From assembly GCF_030867095.1 (NCBI RefSeq), contig NC_081837.1, positions 16,448,501 to 16,512,500 of the forward strand: DNA of 64,000 bases, given 5' to 3'. Each line of letters starts with the position of its first letter. Within the stretch, counting starts at the first letter, position 1. The stretch is from Alligator mississippiensis. Lineage: Eukaryota > Chordata > Crocodylia > Alligatoridae. Below the pieces are notes generated by a model. It was given only the letters and a program-made list of their open reading frames with translations, ran no database searches and was not told where the DNA came from. This document shows positions 47,985 to 56,324 of the stretch, piece after piece. The position numbers and the translations under genes were made by a program.

Positions 47985-48022
<38 letters not shown>

Positions 48023-49300
48023 CTTCTAATGGTGGAAAGCTGCAGGGGACTGGCTCAGAAGTCATCAAATGCTGAGAGGTGTTCAGAGCGAGCTGTGACA
48101 ACCTTACTTCCTCTGTGCTGCTTCAAGTCTAGACCCTTAGCTCCTCATGGGGACTAAGGTGGAAGACAGTGAATGCTCCATAGTTAGGGTGACTATATGT
48201 CCTGTTTTAGCCAAGACAGTCCTGGACTTCAGAGGCTGGTTCCTGCCAGCTGTTAGGAATTACAATGGATATCCTGGAAACACAGGGGTGTCATCTGGCT
48301 GGGAGCTGGAGTGGTGCAGAGCACCTTGCAGGCAGGCACACAGCCCCACCCCTGCCAACTTGTGGGAGTGGAGGTGAGGGAGGAAGAGACGGGGTCCCAG
48401 ATTTCCATGTGGGCAGCCTATCCATAACCAGTGGCATTTCCTCATGGACACACATTGATGTGGAGGGTTGTGTCCTTTCTTTGCTGCATTCAGAGTAGGG
48501 TGAGCAAACACTGCTACTTTTGAGTGCTAGCAAAATCCATAAGAAGCAATTAACCTTGCACTGTTCTTTTGGTTTGTTTGTTTTTAAACTGTTCAAGGAA
48601 CATGAGTCTCGTGAATAGGCTGTACCCTGGGAGGCAGCATTTCCTTTCTAAGCTGGGCCAAATGGAAAGTGATAGTTTTCATTAACTAAGAAACATATTG
48701 TACTTTCTCTCGCTTGCACAGAGGGTGGACTTATGGGATGAAATGAATTCAGGCTAGGCTACCTGGCCCTGTTGTGTTTGACACCATCCTTTCTTACAAT
48801 TAATTATTCATAACACAAATCTCCTTTCAGGAACGCTGAGCTTGTAAGTGAAATGCTAACGAAGGCGGACAGAACGCCCCGCGGAAGCTTAATAAATGTC
48901 CTCTTTCCTTTGCTGAGAGGACTGAACTGGCGTGGTGATTTAGGCTGTGTTTGGTGTATGTTGCTAGAAATCCTGGGTGCTGTGATGATAAGAGCTCCTG
49001 TAGGGTTATATCCCAGGGTCAGGGTCACGTTTTCCACAACACAAGGGAGCATTAATGCGCAGTAAGGTAGAGGGTAGGGTGCATTAGCCCCCAGTGTGAA
49101 CATGCTCAGCTGGCAGCAAGGGCAGGGTAGCTTTACTCTATTTTTAAACCGCGTAGCTTGGAGGATTCAGCAGAGGTATCAGCAACTAACAGGAAGAAAA
49201 CTGCGTGCTCTGCTGGCTTTTCTTAGGCCCCCGAGCTGCGCCTCTCAGAAAAGACTACGCTACCTTGTACAGGAAGGAGGGCTGTCAAAAATCCTCCAGC
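47051..49300. other. Intergenic, PRKRIP1 to ORAI2
   Basis: Nothing gene-like. The main landmark is a T36 tract at 47987-48022. Sequence becomes CpG-rich from about 49300. Confidence 0.6.
47987..48022. repeat. T36 homopolymer
   Basis: Uninterrupted run of 36 T after GGCAAGGTAAG. Long mononucleotide runs are prone to length error in assemblies. Confidence 0.9.
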
Positions 49301-49830
49301 CCAGGGGCCGGGTGGGGCCTGCAGCTCCCCTCCCAGCAGGGGCTGCATCCGGCAGCGGCTCCAGGGCCCGAGTCGCGCGGCGGGCGGCCTCCCTGCGTGA
49401 CCTGACGCCCACCGCCGCGGGTGTGCGGCCGCACGAGGGCAGCGCCATGCACCCGCCCAGGGTGGAGCTGCCTGCGCCGGAAACGCCGGGGCTCGCCCCT
49501 CACCGCCCGCTTCCTGCCCCGCCCCCGCGGTCACGTGCGCAGGGCGCCGCGCGTCACGTCACGGCCCGGCCCGGCCCGGCCCAGCCGGCGTTGCCCCGGC
49601 AGCAGAGCAGGCGCCGCGCGGGAAGGTGCAGGCGGCTTCGGCTCCAGCTCCCCGCGCTCGCAGCGCAGCCCGGCCCGGCCCGGCCGTCCTGAGGTAGGTG
49701 GCCGTGGCGGGAGCCCGCGGGCGGGCAGGGGACGCCGGTCCCTCCCGAGCTGCGCTCGCCTCGGCCGCGGGGGCGGGCGGGCGGGAGGGAGGGACGGCGG
49801 CGCCGTGTTCAGGCCCAGGCCGGACCCAAC
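49300..49830 (+). promoter_or_regulatory. ORAI2 CpG-island promoter
   Basis: Dense CpG across the interval. Visible motifs include GCCCCGCCCC (Sp-type) near 49517, the E-box TCACGTG at 49531-49537 and a half-CRE TCACGTCA at 49554-49561. No TATA box. A minus-strand CR1 starts directly downstream at about 49838. Confidence 0.7.
49590..49693 (+). other. ORAI2: Probable ORAI2 non-coding exon 1
   Basis: Inside the CpG island, GC-rich sequence ends at a strong donor GAG|GTAGGT (GT at 49694). The next acceptor before the ORAI2 ATG is at 56082-56083, so a 5' UTR exon here spliced to 56084 fits the known layout of a non-coding first exon. The 5' boundary is a guess; transcript data would fix it. Confidence 0.55.
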
Positions 49831-49837
49831 GGGCACG

Positions 49838-50510
49838 GGGGGGCCACATCTAGTCCAGCCCCAGCTATAGCATCCTAAACCCGAGTCGCCAAACCCTCCC
49901 AGGATGGAGCTACCGCCACCTCGCGGGGTAGTCTGTCCTAGTGCTTCGCTACCCTGCCGTGTACGACACTGCACTGCACTGCACGGCACTGCCGCTACAC
50001 GCGGGGCTTGTGAGCACCACATCTAATCCTCTCTGACCTCATCTTACTCTCTAACCTAAACTTCCCTTGCTGCAACCTGAGATGGTTGCTCCATGTCCTG
50101 TCACTTACCCCGGCTGAGAACAAGCCCAGCTCCATCCCCCTTCTACCCCCCTGCAGGGAGCTGGAGGCTGCTGTTAAATCCCCCTCAGTCTTCTCTTCTG
50201 CAAACTAAATAAGCCCGGTTCCTTCAGCGGCTCCTTGGGAGTCCCCTGCCCCAAACCCCCGAACCGTTTTCCTTGCCCTCTGCTGGACTCTCCTCAATTT
50301 GTCCACATCCTTTCTGTACAGGGGCCCAGAACTGGACCCATTACTGCACATGTGGCCTCACCAGTGCCAAATAGAGGGGAATAATCACTCTCCCAGTAAT
50401 ATTTAGCCTTGTCATTATAGTTCAATGTGCATCTCTTCAGATTTATAAAGCAAAACCTGACCTTCCAGGGCATCTGGACAGCAGCTCCCATACTTCACTG
50501 TCATTTCTAC
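49838..50510 (-). mobile_element. CR1 LINE fragment, minus strand
   Basis: Read on the minus strand it contains CCAGTTCTGGGCCCCTG and GATGTGGACAAATTGAGGAG followed by AGTCCAGCAGAGG, typical CR1 3' region wording, ending in GGGGCTGGACTAGATGTGGC at the CpG-island edge. It abuts ORAI2 exon 1. Confidence 0.8.
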
Positions 50511-50554
50511 ATCTGACTTAATACAGCTGCACCTGTGTTAAGGTTTTTAGGTAC

Positions 50555-50850
50555 AGATAAAAACAACCTGCAGGGCAGAGAAATGAAAGAGACACGCTAC
50601 CAGGAATGGCTAAGAGACAACACCATTGCTGAAGGGATAGTTTGAATATGAAAAATCAAGATCCGGATAGAGGGTGGCTAACACCTGCGATGTGGAAAGA
50701 GAACAACAGGATAATGAGCCAGGAAGTCGAATGACTCTCAGCACTACCTGAATAGAAACGCTACTGCCCCTCCCAGGCAGCTGCTTCTAAAGTTTGGTTG
50801 GAGCAGGTATCAAAGGGGTCAAACCGCACCATTAACCCCCCCTGGATCTG
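50555..50850 (+). repeat. Dispersed repeat of unknown family, copy 2
   Basis: Same order of blocks as the copy at 4250: GGTGGCTAACACC, ACTACCTGAATAGAAACGCT, CCTCCCAGGCAGCTGC, then a tract reading CAAACCGCACCATTAACC. Confidence 0.5.
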
Positions 50851-50979
50851 CCCCTGTTCATAGTGTTTAGCACAGTGAGGCCATGATCGCAGGTTGAGGC
50901 CTCTGGGCACAACCACCCTGCAGATGATCAACAGTAGCAGCATTCATCTGGTACAGAGGCTTGCCAAGGCACTTTGGGC

Positions 50980-51226
50980 ATTTATAGATGTATAGGGAGG
51001 CGCTTTAATCAGAGTGGCCCTCAGAGTGTCATGTGTATCAGTGTCCCTGCACTGTAGTATGGTGGCAGGGTGCTTTAACTAAAGTTTGTCCAACAAGCTT
51101 TAGTTAAAGTGCCCCTGCTGCTGTTTTTCAGTGCAGGGACACTGATACATGTGATGGTGGATCTGCTGGAGCACAGCGATTACCATGCACCAGCAAGCGC
51201 GTTGCAGCAGCCTCCCTGCACATGTA
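50980..51226. mobile_element. Palindromic MITE of a different family
   Basis: TGTATCAGTGTCCCTGCACTG (about 51031) and CAGTGCAGGGACACTGATAC (about 51131) are perfect mirrors; the inner arms GCTTTAACTAAAG / CTTTAGTTAAAG complete a near-perfect palindrome of about 125 bases. Outer parts pair less well. Confidence 0.7.
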
Positions 51227-52300
51227 TAGGAAGAATTTAAGACCTTTTGGAATAAAAGGCAAGATGAGATGTTTGTGCAATGGCATGGCTTTGCTTCCTT
51301 GACAGGGCAGATGAATCTGCTAAGTCTCTAATACAAAAATAAGTTATTTGCATGCAGGTTGGTTAGATCAAGGTGATAAAGCAGAACTCATCTGGGACTG
51401 GTGAGGAAAATCCAGGCTGGAAAATCCGGACTTCACAGTCCCTTCTCTTTACTGTGATTTCCTTTTTGAAAAGAAAGGTGCAGTTAGAAAACTATCTCTG
51501 CCTGCAGAGACCTTTACCTGATCGGTTTCCACAGCCTCTCTGGGGCTTCCTGTATTCTCCTTCTCTTCATCCAGGGAGTTTGAATAGTGAAACATCAAGA
51601 CCGTTAAAAAGGAGAAAGGGAGTCATTAAGGGATCTGGGTTTTCTGTTTCCCATGGAAAAACCGAGAAAACCGTGGATTTCCCATTTTAATTGGAGAAAA
51701 CGGATTTTCCCTTTTAGCAGGGAAACCCACGGATTTCCCCCTTTTGCAAAGAGGTGTGCAGGCTGGCTGAGTTCCAGCCTCCAAGTGCTGTTTGCAAAAG
51801 GGGCAGGAAAGCCCCAGCCCTACCCAGAGGGAGGGGAAAGGGTGGGACCCGCAGTCACTTACTGGAGGCTGCCAGGAGGAGGATCAGTCTTCTTTGTTCT
51901 TGGAGGTAAGTGGGGCTTGCGGGGGGAACCAGGATGTGTTGGGGAAGACATGGAGTGTCTGCCAGTGGGGAGGCATTCCTGGTAGGACTTTCCCCAACAC
52001 TTTCCCCTCCCTCAGCACTGGCAGGTGAGGAGAGGGGAGGGAACAGAGCATGCCCCGGGGCGTGGTGGCAGAGGGGCAAGGGGCACTTCCAGCCCCCCAC
52101 CTCAACTCACTCTGTGCCCCCTCCCAGGAGCAGGGCCGGGGGCGAGGGCAGCAGTGCCCCTCTGCAGGCCACACACATGCTGCTCATGGGGGGGGAGCTC
52201 TCACGTGGCAGCCGCCGCCACACCTCACGGTGCTTGCCTGTGGCCAGCGGTGGAAAAGCCGCACAGGACGCAGGGTGCCGTGGCAGCCACTGTGTGCGAG

Positions 52301-52321
52301 CCCCCCCCCCCCCCCCCCCCC
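52301..52321. repeat. C21 homopolymer
   Basis: 21 C in a row within hAT copy 3. Confidence 0.9.
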
Positions 52322-53251
52322 AGCCAAGCAGTCATGTGAGGCCCACAGAGGGGCACTGCTGCCCTCACCCCTGCTCTGGGCAAGCAGCATGGGGCATGGC
52401 AGCGGTGGTGCAGTGGTGTTGGCAGCCACCGCCATGTGAGCAGATGTGTGGCTCAGGGGTAGCTGCCGGCAGCAGCGTAATGGTGACAGCCACTGCGTGC
52501 CAGCAGCACTGCCACTGCCGTGCCCCACACTGCTTGCCCAGAGCAGGGCCAGGGGGTGAAGACAGCAGCCCCTCTGTGAGCTGCACATGCCTGGCCGGCC
52601 GGGGGCAAATGGGGGCTCGCACACAGTGGCCGCCACCGCATCCCATGCAGCTTTCCCACCGCCAGCCACAGGCAAGCAGCGCAAGGTGCAGCAGAACAGT
52701 GCAGTGGCAGCAATGGCTGCCACATGTGAGCTCCCCCTCCTCCCTGGCTGGGCAGCAGTGTGTGGCCTGCAGAGGGGTACTGCTGCCCTTGCCCCCCCAC
52801 CCCCCCCCCGGCCCTGCTCCTGGGAGTAGGCACAGAGTGAGCTCAGATGGGGGGCTGGCAGTGCCCCTCACTGCTTCGCCACTGCACCCCAGGGCACACT
52901 GTGTTCCGCCCACCTCTCCCCACCTGCCCAGGCTGAGGGAGGGAAAAGTGTTGGGGAAAGCCCCACCAGGAGTGCCTGCTGGCTAGCAGGCACTCCATGT
53001 CTTCCCCCAACACATCCTCGCTCCCTCAGCCAGCTTCCCCCCAGCAGCGGTGATGTGGTGGCTGCCACGTGTGAGCTTCCCCCCTTCCCTGGCCGGGCAG
53101 CCTGTGTGTGGCCTGCAGAGGGGCACCACTGCCGCCTCCCCCCTCCACCTCACCCAGGAGCAGGCGCAGAGATGCACTCCTCCCCCATTCTCAATCTGTG
53201 CTTCTAATCCCTTCCTTTCCCCCCGTCCCCTCCCGCACACCTACCTGCTGG

Positions 53252-53318
53252 GGTGTATGTGTATGTGTTGTGTGCGTGTGTTTGTCTGTGTGTCTGTGCC
53301 TGTGCCTGCGTGTGTGGG
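53252..53318. repeat. GT-rich microsatellite inside hAT copy 3
   Basis: Interrupted TG/TGTC repeats (TGTATGTGTATGTGTTGTGT, TGTCTGTGTGTCTGTGCCTG). Confidence 0.85.
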
Positions 53319-53442
53319 GCTGGGAGCTGTTGTGGGGGGAGTGAGGGGCACTAGCGGGGCCTTTAATTTTTATCACGGATTTTGGACTTTTTATCAGAGA
53401 ATTTGTCATTTTTTATCAGGGAAAAACAGGATCCCTGCTTGT

Positions 53443-53610
53443 GGCGTGGAGAGAGATTAACAGGAATCAGGGAAACGATACATGAGCCAGGAAGTCAGTT
53501 GGCTCTTGGCATTTCCTAAATAGAAGTGCTGCTGCCCCATCCTAGGCAGTTCGTTTTAATGTTTGGGTGGAGTGGGATTTGGGTAGATTGCACCACTGTC
53601 TCCTCCCCCC
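53443..53610 (+). repeat. Dispersed repeat of unknown family, copy 3, 3' part
   Basis: It resumes the repeat interrupted at 51627: ATGAGCCAGGAAGTC, TCCTAAATAGAAGTGCTGCT, CCTAGGCAGTTCG, GATTGCACCACTGTC. The 5' part is at 51580-51627, and the hAT copy 3 lies between. Confidence 0.5.
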
Positions 53611-53730
53611 CAGCCATCAGTTTGTTTCAGTTTTAAAGTAGTCTTCTTCTTCAGTCCCATGCTCCCCACCCCTTCCCATGCCACCGGCTTTTGTTTTCAT
53701 AGCTTGAAATATGAGGGTTGGCAGCTTCTT

Positions 53731-53873
53731 GCTTGTACTTTTTACTTTGTTCGCAAGCAACAGCATTTGTTTGCTTGCAGTATTGTGGACATACGACAAA
53801 AACATCTTGCTGCAGTCCCATGGCAACACCAGCTGTTGTGTTCAATGGGTCAGTTTTATTTTTGGGGGTCTCA
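53731..53873. repeat. Unknown repeat, left member of inverted pair
   Basis: Shares GTACTTTTTA, AAAACATCTTGCT, CAGTCCCAT, CAACACCAGCTGTT and GTTCAATGGGT in the same order with the reverse complement of 55561-55703. Family not recognised. Confidence 0.6.
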
Positions 53874-54834
53874 GGAGGGAGAATCCCATGTTGTTACGTT
53901 GTCAAAGGAGTAGAGTTGCTAGTAAGATTTCCCTTGTTTGCCACTGCAGTCCAATGTCAGTGGTCTGTGATATGTCAAAATAGTGTATTTATGTTTTAAA
54001 TAAATGGCCCTTTCTGCACCTTTCTTGGTAGTTGGGTGACATTTAGCTTCCTCAGGTCTTGAATTCCTGGGGCTATGCTGATCAATAAACCAAGTCTTAG
54101 TCACTGAATGGACCACAGGGGTGTGAATAAAAGGTGACTCCTTGCCAAACTAACAGCAAGACACTCGACCTTGAGCGTGGTGCCGACGCTAATTAGTACC
54201 ACTGCATGCATGGTTTGCTGCATATACTTGTTCTTCTACATTGTTATAAATATTTATAGCCTTAAAACTTCAGTGTGTTCTAATCTTATAATAGTTTGTC
54301 ACTTTTATTGAGGTCAGTAGCAGTCTTATTGGCATAAAGACTAATGGCCAAATCAAGGTCTTTGCTTTTCCTGAAGGCTCCTAATTAGAATGCTAATTTC
54401 AGATGTGTGGCAGTGTTCACATACTGTAAATCCTGCTGTATGCCCATGAATGACACCAAAATCATAATCCAAGAGAATACCCTTTGAAAAACAATAAAAC
54501 TAATCCATGATATATATAGATATAGATTCCTAAATGTGTTTTCAATGTGGCTGATGCATGTGGTCACTTGAAACAGCCTTGTTGCTTTCCCTTACCTTTC
54601 ACATGGTCATGTGAATCTGATGATACAGTAGTTGAAGATTATAAAATAACATTCCTGAGAAATAAAACCTATTTTCCCCAAAAGAGCAATATCTTCCCAT
54701 TGGCTGACCATGCCTGGTGGTAGTAAAGGAGTAAAACTGTTAGATCAGATGTGACCAATAAGTATGGAACAGTACAAATGGTTCGGGAAATCTAAAACTC
54801 CTGTCCAAGACCAGCCAGCTTGGTTGCTATACAA

Positions 54835-55443
54835 CAGGGACGTCAAACTCATCCAGCCCCCTTCCCTCTCTCTCTCCCTCCCTTAGGATACCTGATCTGA
54901 TGGCTGCTTCTGCCAGTCTGGGACCTGCATTGTGTGTGGTGTGGACCCTGGAGCAGCTGGAATGGGCACTGGGTACAGCTCCTGAGCTGCACCCCACATG
55001 GTGCTTGCCAGTCCAGGACCTGCACTACACATGGTGCTTGTGAGCACCACATGCAGCACAGGTCCTGAACCAGGTGTAGGGGGCTCTTTAATGTAGTGCA
55101 TGTTCCGGAGTAGGTGCTGTGTGGAGCAGTTTGGCTGGGGCAGCCCCCACGTGTAGCACAGCTGCCACGTTGGCCAGACTGTGGCACCCATTCTGGATGC
55201 CCTGGGATCTGCACTACATGTAGCTTGGGTCCCAGATGAGTACAGTGAGTGTAGCAGCTGCTGGAGAGAGAAATGGAGGGGCTGGGTGGTGAGCGGGGAG
55301 GGAGTCTGTGGGTCCAGTCTAGCCACGGGTGTGTACCATTCCCCATGTGGGTCTTATCATACCCAGGGACAACACTGGGCACTGGATGGTGAGGCTCCAC
55401 AGGCTGAATCCAATGTACAGGCTGAGCCATATGTTTGAGATGC
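54835..55443. mobile_element. hAT-like element, CAGGGACGTCAAACTCAT ends
   Basis: The left end CAGGGACGTCAAACTCATCC and the right end GGCTGAGCCATATGTTTGAG are inverted relatives of the common CAGGGGTGTCAAACTCAT hAT terminus. The interior has direct and inverted GC-rich repeats (GTAGTGCA/CACTACA, ATGGTGCTTG twice). Target duplication not clear. Confidence 0.6.
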
Positions 55444-55560
55444 AGTATATGCTGTTCAGTGTTTTCAGAGCTGCTTAGTCTCTGGAAGGACAAGGGAAGC
55501 AGCAGGTACGTAAATGGAATTGGACTTGGTGCAATTTAATTGTAAGTGCTTCTCTTTAGG

Positions 55561-55703
55561 AAAAAAGTAACATTAACCCATTGAACATAACAGCTGGTGT
55601 TGCAATGGGACTGAAGCAAGATGTTTTTGAGGCATATCCATGATACTGCAAAGTGGTCTGTGTAACCTGGGAACAAATTAAAAAGTACAAATGAAAATTT
55701 GCT
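55561..55703. repeat. Unknown repeat, right member of inverted pair
   Basis: Reverse-complement relative of 53731-53873: ACCCATTGAACATAACAGCT, GGTGTTGCAATGGGACTG, AGCAAGATGTTTTTGAGG. The 1.7 kb between the pair holds the hAT element at 54835. Confidence 0.6.
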
Positions 55704-56096
55704 GGCTTTTTTATTTTAAACTCTCTTAAAACAAGCCCGTGGTGGGGAGAACTGGAGTTGAGGACTTGGTTTCAAGCCAAAAAAAAGCTGACAGCAACCC
55801 AGAAATTTAACAATGTAACTAACTAACTGTTAACAGCCCTTCCTGAAGTCAGATTGAAATAGCACATAGTATTATGGAGTTTTTGTCTTAAAATTGTCAT
55901 GGTCATGTACAGTGGTTAAAGGTGAGGGGAGTAGACTTGATTTTCATTTGTGCTATGCTCTAGCTTACATCTACTTTGCAAGAACAATTTTTTTAGTGTA
56001 GCTCCTAAATGAACTCCTATCTTATATTTATATTTATTTTTTTCTTATCCATGTTTGAATATATAAATGTTTTATTTCTTTAGCATTTCTTTCATC

Positions 56097-56324
56097 ATGA
56101 GTTCTGAATTAAATGTTCCAGTGGATCCTTCTACCCCTGCTTGCTGTTCTGAACCAGGCACAAAAGGCATGGATTATCGGGACTGGGTCCGGCGTAGTTA
56201 TCTGGAACTGGTCACTTCAAATCATCACTCGGTTCAGGCCCTGTCATGGAGAAAACTCTACTTGAGCCGAGCCAAGCTCAAAGCATCCAGCAGAACGTCT
56301 GCTTTGCTCTCTGGGTTTGCTATG
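56097..56324 (+). CDS. ORAI2: ORAI2 first coding exon
   Basis: The exon starts at 56084 after TTTCTTTAG, leaving 13 bases of 5' UTR before the ATG. It encodes residues 1-76, ending ...SALLSGFAM, and the donor GTACGT follows directly. A retained-intron reading would add a few residues and stop soon after, so splicing to 63400 is required. Confidence 0.97.

Larger units (their letters stand above)
51628..53437. mobile_element. hAT-like element, CAGGGATCC family, copy 3 (large GC-rich foldback)
   Basis: The ends AGGGATCTGGGTTTTC and AAAACAGGATCCCTG match copies 1 and 2, but the interior is a 1.8-kb GC-rich foldback: for example 51980-52028 is repeated inverted at 52918-52970. It contains a C21 run (52301-52321) and splits an older repeat (51580-51627 resumes at about 53443). 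I find no clean 8-base duplication. Confidence 0.7.
49694..56083 (+). other. ORAI2 intron 1, 6.4 kb
   Basis: It holds a minus-strand CR1 (49838-50510), a dispersed repeat (50555-50850), a palindromic element (about 50980-51226), the compound GC-rich hAT foldback (51628-53437) splitting another repeat, an inverted pair of one unknown repeat (53731-53873 and 55561-55703), and a hAT element (54835-55443). 55704-56083 is plain A/T-rich intron. Confidence 0.65.

Noticed and set aside
47960-47990. Splice-like pattern CTTTCTTTCAG TGGCAAG GTAAG before the T36 tract
   Set aside because: It would make a seven-base micro-exon in intergenic sequence between PRKRIP1 and ORAI2 with no known transcript. 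Treated as coincidence.
49096-49870. Long overlapping frames in the ORAI2 CpG island
   Set aside because: CpG-rich sequence has few stops on any strand. Arg/Pro/Ala-rich peptides with no similarity; better explained as promoter plus non-coding exon.
51910-52986. 358-codon open frame
   Set aside because: It lies wholly inside the GC-rich foldback hAT copy 3, has long frames on both strands and several phases, His/Pro/Ala/Gly-rich composition and no recognisable domain. It is low stop density, not a gene.
54849-55493. 214-codon minus-strand frame
   Set aside because: Covers the hAT element at 54835 with internal tandem repeats; composition rich in His/Pro/Ser/Thr, no domain.
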